Of a stretch of DNA of 64,000 bases, positions 1 through 8,403 are shown in pieces. The DNA is taken from the NCBI RefSeq assembly GCF_000745315.1, contig NZ_JQNQ01000001.1:2852001-2916000 (forward strand), written 5' to 3'. Under the pieces are notes generated by a model, which saw only the letters and a list, made by a program, of their open reading frames with translations, had not been told where the DNA came from and did no database searches. Origin of the DNA: Salegentibacter sp. Hel_I_6. Lineage in GTDB: Bacteria; Bacteroidota; Bacteroidia; Flavobacteriales; Flavobacteriaceae. A program made the position numbers and the translations under genes. How positions within the stretch are numbered: position 1 is the stretch's first letter; the number at the start of each line of letters is the position of its first letter.

Positions 1-678
1 CCACATTTTATAAATGTTATTTTCCTTTATTACACTGGCCCGTGCATTTGCTTCGAGTTCAGTTTTTGGTTCTATGCAGGTGTGGTTGTTTCTCTCCCAA
101 TCTATTCCGTTTTTTGAAGACGCGTATTTAATAATATAGAGTGGCTCTGGTTTATTGTTAACCAAAGTATATCCAGTGCTGGAAGCATACCACATATGCC
201 AAATATCATCTTCTTTTAGAACATATGGTGAAGCGGTAAAAAAAGGTTCATGTCTATTTCTGTCCACTATGGGGCCTTTAAACATACGCTGAAAGCTTTC
301 CCCATTATCTTTACTTACCGCGAGCCCCACAGAATTTCTATATGGAACCGAGCCGCTAGGATTCCAGCCTACGTAATAAAGATAAATCTCATCAGCATTA
401 GTTATAATCGAACAGGGCATAATCCCTCCGTCATCAAAAGTCCCTAGCTCACCTAAAGGCATTAATGGTTTTTCTGAAATTTGAATGATGTTTTTTGGAT
501 TATCGGCTTCCACATCTATATAACCCAGCATACTTTGCCCATTAGCATTCCGAGGGGAAAAGAAAATGCGAAAAGTATCCTCATTTAAAATATGCACGGT
601 AGGTACACAGGCATGGGAGCTCATCCAGTCGAAATCATTATCGGTTTTAAAAATCACTCCTTTTTTAATCCAATTCAT
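1..678 (-). CDS. Beta-propeller glycosidase-like protein (GH43/GH130-like fold), C-terminus cut by window edge
   Basis: An open frame of 226 codons runs on the minus strand from an ATG at 678 to base 1 without a stop, so the C-terminus lies outside the window. The translation begins MNWIKKGVIFKTDNDFDW and has repeated blade-like segments such as IYLYYVGWNPSG, SVGLAVSKDNGESF and IWHMWYASSTG. These resemble the repeats of five-bladed beta-propeller glycosidases and of related proteins in glycan loci. Its start overlaps the stop of the upstream acyltransferase by one base (TAATG), so it is very likely translationally coupled as the last visible gene of the 3171-to-1 operon. A role in synthesis or trimming of the surface glycan is inferred from context; catalytic residues cannot be assigned from the partial sequence. 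Confidence 0.75.
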   Translation of the reverse strand, partial: MNWIKKGVIFKTDNDFDWMSSHACVPTVHILNEDTFRIFFSPRNANGQSMLGYIDVEADNPKNIIQISEKPLMPLGELGTFDDGGIMPCSIITNADEIYLYYVGWNPSGSVPYRNSVGLAVSKDNGESFQRMFKGPIVDRNRHEPFFTASPYVLKEDDIWHMWYASSTGYTLVNNKPEPLYIIKYASSKNGIDWERNNHTCIEPKTELEANARASVIKENNIYKMW

Positions 679-1370
679 TATCCTTCGCTTTTGTGGGAAA
701 TACTATCTAAATCTATACTTTGTTTGTCTATTACTTTCGATTTTTGTCCCAAGTGAATTTCCCTTGGTTTTGTATCTGCTATGATGTTGGCGCCCATTGC
801 CACTAAAGTAGCCTCTGCAACCGTGGTCTCGTCTCTCACAGTAGCATTTACTCCAAAAAAGCAATGGTCTTCTATAACGCAAGCTCCAGATATTACCACG
901 TGAGAAGTTATAAATACGTGATCCTTAATTGTAGTGTGATGGCCAATATGATTTCCACTCCACAGTACGCAGTTATTTCCAATTTTCACATAAGGCTGAA
1001 TGGTGTTATCTTCAAAAATAAAGCAATTATCGCCTATATCAAGATCTGGCCATGTGGTGGCCTTCGAGCTTACATAGCTTACCAAATTGTAGCCTTTTGC
1101 TTTTGCAATTTCATATTTTTCCCTTCTTAAATGACTCATGCGTTTAAAGCTAATTGGTAAAAACATACTGAATTCTGAAGGGGGATATTCTTTTTCAACA
1201 TCTTCAAAGGCTACGAGGGGAAGATTCTCAAAAGAATTGTTCTTTAAATATTTTTTATCAACCGTAAAAGCAACTACTTCGTGCGCACTGTCATGTTTGA
1301 AATAAAAATGGGCAAGACTGGCCAATTGGCTTTCTCCAAAAATCACAATTTTTTTTCTTTCCTGTTTCAT
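678..1370 (-). CDS. NeuD/PglD-like sugar O- or N-acyltransferase (left-handed beta-helix)
   Basis: A 230-residue protein. The N-terminal part (residues about 6-90, starting KKIVIFGESQLASLAHFYF) looks like the Rossmann-like PglD N-terminal domain that binds the nucleotide sugar. From about residue 105 there are imperfect hexapeptide repeats (IGDNCFIFEDNTIQPYVKIG, IKDHVFITSHVVISG, IEDHCFFGVNATV), which form the left-handed beta-helix of acetyl- or acyl-CoA transferases. The family acylates amino groups of 4-amino-6-deoxy sugars (PglD, PerB) or O-acetylates sialic acids (NeuD). The DegT-type aminotransferase in the same operon favours N-acylation of an amino sugar, which is inference. It overlaps the WbqC gene by 4 bases and the downstream gene by one base. 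Confidence 0.85.
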   Translation of the reverse strand: MKQERKKIVIFGESQLASLAHFYFKHDSAHEVVAFTVDKKYLKNNSFENLPLVAFEDVEKEYPPSEFSMFLPISFKRMSHLRREKYEIAKAKGYNLVSYVSSKATTWPDLDIGDNCFIFEDNTIQPYVKIGNNCVLWSGNHIGHHTTIKDHVFITSHVVISGACVIEDHCFFGVNATVRDETTVAEATLVAMGANIIADTKPREIHLGQKSKVIDKQSIDLDSISHKSEG

Positions 1371-2071
1371 AAAACTCTATAGTTGTTTAGCATAGCCCTT
1401 ATTTCTGAAACGCTATTATACATTAACACATCTATTATCGATAAATTTGGTAAGAAATTTTCAGTCTGCTGGGAATAACTTATTTCTTTACTTTCTATAA
1501 ATTTCAATTCCATATTCTTCTTTCTGAAATTTTCCTCATTATATAGATTTTTACCTCCTGAAAGGTTATAATACTTTGAAGTTTTCAATATAGAATTAAT
1601 GTTTAGAATTTTTTCTTCCGCAGATTTTTCTTTTTTATATTCTATATAAGAAGAATATAAGAAGTTAGTATTAATGTTTAAATGCTTGCTAACTGTTTTA
1701 ACACTTTCAGCGCTAAGCTCAGAAATTAGATCGAAATCTTTACTGAAAAAATTTTGCAATAATTCCCAGGTAGCATCGAAATGTGGACTGTCCTTGTAGT
1801 TTTGATAAATGCTTTTGAAAAACTTCTCTTTCCAAACCTTAAAATTCTCTTGATGGATAAAAGTTTCATTTATTTTTTTATTCTGACTCGCTTTTTTTAG
1901 AGGAACACTTAAAAGAGAAGTCTCTTTGTTAATTAGGAAATTATTTCGGTGAATCCAACCTTTTTTTTTAAAATTCACATCATCATAAAATACAAATTTA
2001 TCGGTAGTATTTACTAATTGGAAATAACCGATATAAGGGAAAAAATAGGGTTGCATAATTGCTGTCTTCAT
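1367..2071 (-). CDS. WbqC-like family protein
   Basis: A 234-residue protein beginning MKTAIMQPYFFPYIGYFQLV, followed by KFVFYDDVNFKKKGWIHRN. This N-terminal signature is diagnostic of the WbqC family, which is found almost only in O-antigen and capsule loci. The biochemical role of the family is not firmly established; it usually sits beside aminotransferases and acyltransferases that make modified deoxyamino sugars, as here. The start overlaps the stop of the aminotransferase gene by 4 bases and its own stop overlaps the acyltransferase start by 4 bases, indicating one transcript. Length and start are normal for the family. Confidence 0.9.
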   Translation of the reverse strand: MKTAIMQPYFFPYIGYFQLVNTTDKFVFYDDVNFKKKGWIHRNNFLINKETSLLSVPLKKASQNKKINETFIHQENFKVWKEKFFKSIYQNYKDSPHFDATWELLQNFFSKDFDLISELSAESVKTVSKHLNINTNFLYSSYIEYKKEKSAEEKILNINSILKTSKYYNLSGGKNLYNEENFRKKNMELKFIESKEISYSQQTENFLPNLSIIDVLMYNSVSEIRAMLNNYRVL

Positions 2072-3171
2072 CTAAAAACCCTTTTTATAAGGTTGATTAT
2101 TCTAATTGCATCTTCTTTTTTCAAATCGTGATAAAAGGGAAGACATAAAACTTTTTCACTTACAGATTCCGATACCGGGCAGGATTGTGAATTTTTAAGA
2201 TAATTTAATTGATTCAAAGAAGGATAGAAATATCTTCTTGGAAAAATATTATCATCATTAAGAGTTTCTATCGTTTTTAGCATTATCTTTTTAGATTTAA
2301 AAACTATAGGAAAGTAGCCATAATTATAAGAAACTTCATCGGGGATTTTAAGAAATTGAAGAGGTAATTCTTTAAGATTTTCCTTATAAAAATTGAAAAG
2401 ATGCTCCCGCTTATCAATAATTCCCTCAATCATTTTTAAATTACATAAGCCTATGGCTGCATGAAACTCTGAGTTTTTAGCATTGATTCCAATGGTTTCA
2501 TAGTTGTCTCCACGGTGGCCAAATGCTTTTTGCAAGGAAATTTTTTGAAATAATATTTTGTCGGAAGTAAACAAAGCTCCGCCTTCAATAGTATGGAATA
2601 TTTTAGTAGCATGAAAACTTAAAGTTGCAATGTCACCATAATTAAAAATCGAAGTATTATTTATTTTTACATTAAATGCATGGGCACCATCGTAGATTAC
2701 TTTTAAGTCGTGTTTTTTAGCAATTTTCTCGATTTTTAAAACATTACAGGGAATCCCATAAACATGAGTGGCTAAAATTGCGGTAGTTTTACCGGTAATT
2801 TTTTCTTCGATTAAATCTGGATTAATACAGAAATCGTCTTCATTAATATCCACAAAAACCGGACTGCAATTTTCCCATAAAATAGAGGTAGTAGTTGCTA
2901 CATAAGAATAGGGTGTGGTGATTATTTCGCCTTTTAATTTTAAAGCTTTAATCGCGAGTTGGAGTGCAATTGTGCCATTGGCAACGAAATGCATAGCTTG
3001 ACTCTGGAGAAAATTTTGAATTTTCTCTTCAAACTCAACTACTAGCTGGCCATTGTTGGTGACAATACCCGATTCCCATATTCTATCTAAATAACGACTA
3101 TACTCTACCCTTTCAGGAAGGTAAGTTTTAGTAACATAAATAGACTCGAAATTAGGTAGATTTTTGGACAA
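2068..3171 (-). CDS. DegT/DnrJ/EryC1/StrS-type sugar aminotransferase
   Basis: A 367-residue PLP-dependent aminotransferase of the nucleotide-sugar (SMAT) class. The internal aldimine lysine is the K of the SFHATK segment near residue 185, followed by EGGALF; the cofactor-binding region VIYDGAHAFNV lies just upstream. N-terminal segment VTKTYLPERVEYSRYLDRIW and the glycine-rich NGTIALQLAIKAL are typical. It transfers an amino group, usually from glutamate, to a keto-deoxy sugar. The exact substrate (VioA-, PerA- or Fdt-like) cannot be decided from sequence. The start is a TTG at 3171, since no in-frame ATG lies upstream and this start gives the normal family N-terminus. It is the first gene of the minus-strand operon. 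Confidence 0.9.
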   Translation of the reverse strand: MSKNLPNFESIYVTKTYLPERVEYSRYLDRIWESGIVTNNGQLVVEFEEKIQNFLQSQAMHFVANGTIALQLAIKALKLKGEIITTPYSYVATTTSILWENCSPVFVDINEDDFCINPDLIEEKITGKTTAILATHVYGIPCNVLKIEKIAKKHDLKVIYDGAHAFNVKINNTSIFNYGDIATLSFHATKIFHTIEGGALFTSDKILFQKISLQKAFGHRGDNYETIGINAKNSEFHAAIGLCNLKMIEGIIDKREHLFNFYKENLKELPLQFLKIPDEVSYNYGYFPIVFKSKKIMLKTIETLNDDNIFPRRYFYPSLNQLNYLKNSQSCPVSESVSEKVLCLPFYHDLKKEDAIRIINLIKRVFR

Positions 3172-3316
3172 GAAGTTGTTACGTGTTAGATTAAAATTGC
3201 AATATAGAATTTTTTTTTTGTAAAAATTTGAAGATTATATTCTTGTGTTTTTTCTAACATTATTTCAGGGAAATAAAAGTCTTAGAAATACCCGATATTT
3301 GTTTAAAATCTTAATT

Positions 3317-3496
3317 ATGGGAATGAATAAAAATACAATTTTCGCCTGGGCTTCATTTGCCTTGTTTATAATTGGAGCGGCTATTATTTTATTGGGAGTT
3401 CTTAAATATAGGGAATATGCAATAGGATTCTCGGTTACAGGAATTGGTTTTTTTGCAATTTCCTGGGCTTTTAATGCCTTAAAAGGTAGAATTTAA
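3317..3496 (+). CDS. Small two-helix membrane protein (CAL67264-like)
   Basis: About 59 residues from the ATG at 3317 (a second ATG follows at 3323; the longer frame from 3245 has an unlikely leader). It carries two hydrophobic helices, roughly residues 9-28 (FAWASFALFIIGAAIILLGV) and 35-52, and ends in NALKGRI. It strongly resembles a small uncharacterised membrane protein conserved in Flavobacteriaceae (named CAL67264 family, as I recall). It precedes the DinB-like gene by 20 bases, so co-transcription is likely. No function is known. Confidence 0.7.
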   Translation: MGMNKNTIFAWASFALFIIGAAIILLGVLKYREYAIGFSVTGIGFFAISWAFNALKGRI

Positions 3497-3516
3497 ATCA
3501 AAAATTATATTTTATT

Positions 3517-3990
3517 ATGAGCGGAAAAGATCAAAAGGAACAACTGGTAAAACATTTAAATGGAGGAGAGGCTTTTGTTCCTGTAGACCATCTTTTAGAT
3601 AAAATACCTTTTGAAAAATTAGGGGAGAAGCCACATAATTTGCCATATTCCTTTTACCAACTTTTTTATCATATAGTATTCGCTCAAAAAGATATTCTGG
3701 AATTTTCGATTTCCGGAAGTTATAAAACTTCAAAATGGCCAGATGATTATTGGCCTAAGGATTCTGCTCCTGCAGATCCTGAATCCTGGGAAGCGCTCAA
3801 AAAAGATTATTTTGACGATAGGGAGATTTTTGAGAAATTTATTTTAGATCCTAAAAATGATTTAGATCAGCTGGTTAAAAATTCTAAAGAACATACGGTA
3901 CATCGAGAAATTCTTCTGGTTATAGAGCATACAGCTTATCATACCGGGCAAATGATCATCATCTTACGTTTACTGGGGCTTTATAAATAA
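3517..3990 (+). CDS. DinB-like four-helix metal-binding protein
   Basis: A 157-residue protein of the DinB/YfiT superfamily. The putative metal ligands are a histidine in LFYHIVFAQKDIL (residues about 48-60) and the pair in the C-terminal motif EHTAYHTGQMIIILRLLG, which is typical of the fold. Members act as small thiol-dependent hydrolases or transferases, or have unknown roles; the substrate cannot be inferred. It follows the small membrane protein by 20 bases and precedes ettA by 66 bases. Length is normal. Confidence 0.85.
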   Translation: MSGKDQKEQLVKHLNGGEAFVPVDHLLDKIPFEKLGEKPHNLPYSFYQLFYHIVFAQKDILEFSISGSYKTSKWPDDYWPKDSAPADPESWEALKKDYFDDREIFEKFILDPKNDLDQLVKNSKEHTVHREILLVIEHTAYHTGQMIIILRLLGLYK

Positions 3991-4056
3991 TTGAGTCTGA
4001 TTCTGACTTTATTTTCAGATATTTGTATTCCTAAAATAGCATAAAATTTTCAATAT

Positions 4057-5748
4057 ATGGCAGACGATAAAAAAGTAATATTTTCAATGTCTGGGGTTAC
4101 CAAAACTTATAAAAATGCGAATACCCCGGTTTTAAAAAACATATACCTAAGCTTCTTTTACGGGGCTAAAATTGGTATCCTTGGTTTAAACGGTTCTGGT
4201 AAATCCACCTTGCTTAGAATTATTGCTGGAGAAGATAAAAACTACCAGGGAGATGTTGTTTTTTCTCCAGGATATTCTATTGGTTATCTAGAGCAGGAAC
4301 CAAAACTTGATGAAGAGAAAACTGTACTGGAAGTAGTAAAAGAAGGTGTGGCTGAAACAGTTTCAATTCTTGATGAATACAATAAAATAAACGATCAGTT
4401 TGGTTTGCCAGAGGTTTATGAAGATGCCGATAAGATGCAGAAGCTTATGGATAAGCAGGCTGCGCTTCAGGATAAAATAGATGCTTCAAACGCCTGGGAG
4501 CTGGATACCAAACTTGAAATTGCTATGGATGCTCTAAGAACTCCAGATGCCGATAAAAAGATTTCGGTACTTTCTGGAGGGGAAAGAAGACGTGTAGCGC
4601 TTTGCCGTTTGTTACTTCAGGAACCTGATATTCTTTTATTAGATGAACCTACTAACCACCTTGATGCCGAATCGGTACATTGGTTAGAACATCATTTAGC
4701 GCAATATAAAGGAACAGTAATTGCGGTAACGCACGACCGTTATTTTCTTGATAATGTTGCCGGCTGGATTTTGGAATTAGACAGGGGAGAAGGTATCCCA
4801 TGGAAAGGAAATTATTCTTCCTGGTTAGATCAAAAATCGAAACGTTTGGCACAGGAACAAAAACAAGCAAGCAAGCGACAAAAGACTTTAGAACGAGAGC
4901 TTGAATGGTCTAAAATGAATCCGAAGGGACGCCAGGCCAAACAAAAAGCGCGTTTAAATAATTATGACAAGTTATTGAGCCAGGATCAAAAGCAAATGGA
5001 CGAGAAGCTGGAGATATATATTCCTAACGGCCCAAGGCTTGGAACAAACGTGATTGAAGCAAAAGGTGTGAGTAAAGCTTTTGATGATAAATTGCTATAC
5101 GAAGATTTGAATTTTAATCTTCCACAAGCAGGAATTGTTGGGATTATTGGGCCTAACGGTGCCGGTAAAACAACCATTTTCAAAATGATTATGGATGAAA
5201 TAGAGCCCGATAAAGGAAGTTTTGAAGTGGGAGAGACCGCGAAGATTGCTTATGTAGATCAGGCACATTCTAATATTGATCCTGAAAAAACTATTTGGCA
5301 GAACTTTAGCGACGAGCAGGAATTAATTATGATGGGCGGTCGCCAGGTGAATTCCCGAGCTTATTTAAGTCGATTTAACTTTAGCGGAAGCGAACAGAAT
5401 AAGAAAGTAAATATGCTCTCTGGTGGAGAAAGAAACCGACTTCATTTAGCGATGACCTTAAAAGAAGAAGGAAACGTGTTGTTACTCGATGAGCCTACCA
5501 ACGATTTGGATGTGAATACGCTTCGAGCCCTGGAAGAAGGTTTGGAAAACTTTGCCGGTTGTGCCGTGGTGATTTCCCACGACAGGTGGTTCCTTGATAG
5601 AGTTTGTACTCATATACTTGCTTTTGAAGGAGATTCACAAGTGTATTTCTTTGAAGGAAGTTTCTCTGATTATGAGGAAAACAAGAAGAAACGTTTGGGT
5701 GGCGATATTATGCCGAAACGTATTAAGTATAAAAAGTTAGTGAGATAA
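4057..5748 (+). CDS. ettA: Energy-dependent translational throttle protein EttA (ABC-F)
   Basis: A 563-residue ABC-F protein with two nucleotide-binding domains and no membrane segment. Walker A motifs are GLNGSGKSTL (residues about 43-52) and GPNGAGKTTI (about 369-378); signature motifs are LSGGERRRVALCR and LSGGERNRLHLAM; Walker B segments are ILLLDEPTNHLD and VLLLDEPTNDLD. A basic linker between the domains (SKRLAQEQKQASKRQKTLER) corresponds to the P-site tRNA interaction motif. EttA binds the ribosomal E site and gates entry into elongation according to ATP/ADP level. Length (about 555 in E. coli) and arrangement fit EttA rather than Uup or YheS. The ABC-F identification is near certain, the EttA orthology very likely. 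Confidence 0.95.
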   Translation: MADDKKVIFSMSGVTKTYKNANTPVLKNIYLSFFYGAKIGILGLNGSGKSTLLRIIAGEDKNYQGDVVFSPGYSIGYLEQEPKLDEEKTVLEVVKEGVAETVSILDEYNKINDQFGLPEVYEDADKMQKLMDKQAALQDKIDASNAWELDTKLEIAMDALRTPDADKKISVLSGGERRRVALCRLLLQEPDILLLDEPTNHLDAESVHWLEHHLAQYKGTVIAVTHDRYFLDNVAGWILELDRGEGIPWKGNYSSWLDQKSKRLAQEQKQASKRQKTLERELEWSKMNPKGRQAKQKARLNNYDKLLSQDQKQMDEKLEIYIPNGPRLGTNVIEAKGVSKAFDDKLLYEDLNFNLPQAGIVGIIGPNGAGKTTIFKMIMDEIEPDKGSFEVGETAKIAYVDQAHSNIDPEKTIWQNFSDEQELIMMGGRQVNSRAYLSRFNFSGSEQNKKVNMLSGGERNRLHLAMTLKEEGNVLLLDEPTNDLDVNTLRALEEGLENFAGCAVVISHDRWFLDRVCTHILAFEGDSQVYFFEGSFSDYEENKKKRLGGDIMPKRIKYKKLVR

Positions 5749-5753
5749 GCTCG

Positions 5754-5831
5754 CGTCACCCTGAATTTATTTCAGGGTCTAAAATCTTTAATTATCAAGA
5801 ACTTAGATTCTGAAACAAGTTCAGAATGACG
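5754..5831. repeat. Imperfect inverted repeat of flavobacterial intergenic type
   Basis: The left arm CGTCACCCTGAATTTATTTC and the right arm (reverse complement CGTCATTCTGAACTTGTTTC) pair over about 30 bases with some mismatches, separated by an A/T-rich centre. Sequences of this form (GTCATTCTGAACTTGTTTCAG and variants) are scattered between genes in many flavobacterial genomes. It lies directly after ettA and before a terminator, a usual location. Function unknown; it could fold as a long RNA hairpin. Confidence 0.7.
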
Positions 5832-5854
5832 TAAGTTTGAAAATGGGTTTAAAA

Positions 5855-5894
5855 TAAAAAACCTCACAGATTTAAAACCTGTGAGGTTTTTTTA
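5855..5894. terminator. Bidirectional intrinsic terminator between ettA and the DUF1456 gene
   Basis: A perfect 9-base stem ACCTCACAG/CTGTGAGGT (5861-5869 and 5879-5887) with a short A/T loop, preceded by A residues and followed by T residues on either strand. It ends both the plus-strand ettA and the minus-strand DUF1456 gene, which converge here. Confidence 0.9.
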
Positions 5895-5896
5895 TG

Positions 5897-6154
5897 CTAT
5901 TCTTTCTCTGGTTTCTTTTCCTTTTTCGGCGGCATTGGGCCGCGGAGGTGTATTATAAGTCCGTTGAGGAAGTTCCTTAGAAATTGATCGCCACATTCTA
6001 CATATTTTGGATGATCTTCGGCTCTAAAAATAGCTCCAAGTTCGCTTTTGGTTACTTTAAAATCTACCAATGCACAAATCTTCACAATATCATCATCGCG
6101 CAGTTTGTGTGCTACTCTTAATTTTTTAAAAATATCGTTGTTTGTTAGTCCCAT
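5897..6154 (-). CDS. Single-repeat DUF1456 (YehS-like) protein
   Basis: An 85-residue protein. It begins MGLTNNDIFKKLRVAHKLRD, with KSELGAIFRAEDHPKYVECG and FLRNFLNGLIIHLRG, matching one DUF1456 repeat. YehS of E. coli and most family members have two such repeats in about 155 residues; this one has a single repeat followed by a charged tail PPKKEKKPEKE. No second repeat is visible downstream, because the terminator follows at once. It may function as a homodimer. Function of the family is unknown. Confidence 0.8.
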   Translation of the reverse strand: MGLTNNDIFKKLRVAHKLRDDDIVKICALVDFKVTKSELGAIFRAEDHPKYVECGDQFLRNFLNGLIIHLRGPMPPKKEKKPEKE

Positions 6155-6282
6155 AGCGCAAATTTATACTTTTCTAAACTTCTTTAATTCCTCATTGAGG
6201 GTTTAATTGTTTGAGGGGTCTATAAAATGTAAAAATATGATCTAAATTTATCAGCGCTGGATGTAACCTAAGACTTTTTCTT

Positions 6283-7572
6283 TTATTTTTTCAAATTTAA
6301 TCGTAGCTCAATTTCTTCAAGCTTTTCCAGGTCGGCTTTATTTTTTATGGCGTTTCGAGCGTCAGCAAGTAAATTTTTAGCTTCGGTTTCTATAGAGGTA
6401 TAATAGGATTCTTTTACCGTTTTTTGGGTTTTCAGGTAAAAAAATATCATTCCTAATTTTTGAACAATAATTATATCGTGTTTGCAATAGGCTCTTATAG
6501 GAGCCAAAACCTGATAAAGTAGTTCTTCAAAATCAATACTGCGCATTTTTATTAGAACTTTATCATCAGACTTTAAAAACTGCTTGTCCTGCTTTTGCAT
6601 TCGTAAAGCCAGCAATTCAGTCAAATAATCGAGTGCGTTTAAAGCAGTGCCGGGGTCGTTAATTCCAGGTGACATCGCTTTTACAATTACTTCGGTAATT
6701 TGTTTAAAAGCTAATACATAATTTGTGCTAACCAATTCGCCGCGAGCCAGGCTAAAGTTGGAAATTACCTTTTTGACGGTTGCTTCATCTAATTCTTTTT
6801 TCGATTTAAATAGCGGAATTCCATTCAAAATGAAAATTCCTTTGACTGGTAATATTTCAATTTGTGTTTCTTTTTCCCGGCATATATCCAAAAGATTATC
6901 TGAAGATAGATTCTGAAAATAGCCACTTTTCGCTGATTTGTATTCATACCAGTCTGTAGTTTCAGGAAAATCCTGATCTTCGTTTTCTTCGGTTTTTAGC
7001 AGAAAATTTAGACGTTTTTTTGCCTGTTTAAAAATTTTGTCAAGAATATTATTTATCTGAATACTTTGGGAAATATTGTGTATAAAATAGATAAATGCCC
7101 AAATACAAATTACGGTTAGAAAAATCCCCAGTAAAACTGAAAATCCCGGCACCTGATAGTTGTCACCGTCGGGTTGTATAGAAACCGCTATAAAGATTGC
7201 ATAAAGAATGGTAGCCAGATAGATTCCTAAAATAATCTGATGATTTTTATCTGAAATTAATCCCGGTAGTAATCGGGGGGAATAATTACTGGAAGCCTGA
7301 TTTAATAATACCATAACCATGGAAAAGCTAAAAACCATCATCGAGATTAGTCCGGTAATACAGGCGGTTAGAATACTTAGTGCAGTATTGCCGCTATCTA
7401 CAACTAATGAGGGAAAATGATCGTTCAAATATTTTGAAGCTCCCATATTCTCCACATAAATCATTAAAAAAGCCAGTACAAATCCGAAAATGGCGAATAC
7501 CGTGGGGTAAAATGCAATTTTGCTTTGTAGGTTAGAAAGTAGGATGTAGGTGCGGTTAAAAAGATATTTCAT
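6283..7572 (-). CDS. DUF2254 integral membrane protein
   Basis: A 429-residue protein with four hydrophobic segments in the N-terminal part (residues about 20-40, 60-95, 112-132 and 142-166), including the characteristic SILTACITGLISMMVFSFSM and NQASSNYSPRLLPGL segments of DUF2254. The soluble C-terminal part carries SPGINDPGTALNALDYL, another typical motif. Function is unknown. It stands alone between an upstream intergenic region shared with hsp20 (divergent) and the DUF1456 gene 128 bases downstream. Confidence 0.88.
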   Translation of the reverse strand: MKYLFNRTYILLSNLQSKIAFYPTVFAIFGFVLAFLMIYVENMGASKYLNDHFPSLVVDSGNTALSILTACITGLISMMVFSFSMVMVLLNQASSNYSPRLLPGLISDKNHQIILGIYLATILYAIFIAVSIQPDGDNYQVPGFSVLLGIFLTVICIWAFIYFIHNISQSIQINNILDKIFKQAKKRLNFLLKTEENEDQDFPETTDWYEYKSAKSGYFQNLSSDNLLDICREKETQIEILPVKGIFILNGIPLFKSKKELDEATVKKVISNFSLARGELVSTNYVLAFKQITEVIVKAMSPGINDPGTALNALDYLTELLALRMQKQDKQFLKSDDKVLIKMRSIDFEELLYQVLAPIRAYCKHDIIIVQKLGMIFFYLKTQKTVKESYYTSIETEAKNLLADARNAIKNKADLEKLEEIELRLNLKK

Positions 7573-7755
7573 TCAAAATTTAATTTCCTGGGAAGGTACT
7601 CATTTCTTAATATATACAGTATTCTTTAAGCGAATAGACAAAATGGCACTAATAATATTATAAAATCAGTCATAAAGTCATAATTTTTAAATTGGAATTT
7701 AAATTGCTTAATGATTTTAAAAAAATTAATTATAAACCTTTAAAAAAATAAAGTT

Positions 7756-8199
7756 ATGAGTTTAATTAAAAGAAATGAGGCCAATTGGCTGCCTTCGGTT
7801 TTCGACGATATGTTTAAAACCGATTGGTTAGGTGGAACTACTAATGTAAATAGTATTGGAACCAGTATTCCTGCGGTAAATATCCAGGAAACCGAAGATG
7901 GTTTTAATGTTGAAGTTGCTGCACCGGGTAAAACCAAAGAAGATTTTAATATTGAGTTAGACAATGATGTACTAACAATTTCTTCTGAAGATAAAAAAGA
8001 AAAAGAAACTACAGAGAAAAACGGAAGATACACCCGTAAAGAATTTAGTTACAGCACTTTCAAAAGAGCATTTAGTCTGCCAGATTCTGTAGATAGTGAA
8101 AAGATCTCTGCCGTTTATAATAATGGAGTGTTGGAGATTACGCTTCCAAAACGAGAAGAAGCTAAAGTGCAGGCTAAACGAATGATAGCTATTTCGTAA
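7756..8199 (+). CDS. Small heat-shock protein, Hsp20/alpha-crystallin family
   Basis: A 147-residue protein. The alpha-crystallin domain spans about residues 38-140, with IPAVNIQETEDGFNVEVAAPG at its start, the RKEFSYSTFKRAFSLPD region in the middle and the conserved AVYNNGVLEITLPK near the end. A short N-terminal arm (MSLIKRNEANWLPSVFDDMF) and a C-terminal tail are present. It acts as an ATP-independent holdase in the cytoplasm, probably as a large oligomer. The start is preceded by an A-rich stretch (AAAAAAATAAAGTT) instead of a Shine-Dalgarno site. It is single-gene, with its own terminator. Confidence 0.95.
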   Translation: MSLIKRNEANWLPSVFDDMFKTDWLGGTTNVNSIGTSIPAVNIQETEDGFNVEVAAPGKTKEDFNIELDNDVLTISSEDKKEKETTEKNGRYTRKEFSYSTFKRAFSLPDSVDSEKISAVYNNGVLEITLPKREEAKVQAKRMIAIS

Positions 8200-8222
8200 G
8201 CTGAAGATTGAGTTTGGTTAGT

Positions 8223-8254
8223 TAAAGGCGCCTGGCAATGGGCGCTTTTTTTTA
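8223..8254 (+). terminator. Intrinsic terminator of hsp20
   Basis: Stem AAAGGCGCC / GGCGCTTT around the loop TGGCAATG, followed by a run of eight T residues. It lies 24 bases after the hsp20 stop. Confidence 0.85.
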
Positions 8255-8403
8255 TGCAAAAAATATCCAGCAAATAGGTATTTCTTAGAGACATATATAC
8301 GCATTCATATTTTTATGCGTTAAAAAGAAACGGGGAACTATATGATTATTTTAGATTATTGATATATTTACCCGCGAAGAACAGACCTACTAAATCTATT
8401 TTT

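Noticed and set aside
250..447. Plus-strand frame of 65 residues at the window start
   Set aside because: It lies opposite the long open minus-strand frame 1-678, which has clear beta-propeller repeats; this is a shadow.
4652..4870. Minus-strand frame inside ettA
   Set aside because: It overlaps the first nucleotide-binding domain of ettA, whose frame is fully supported by conserved motifs.
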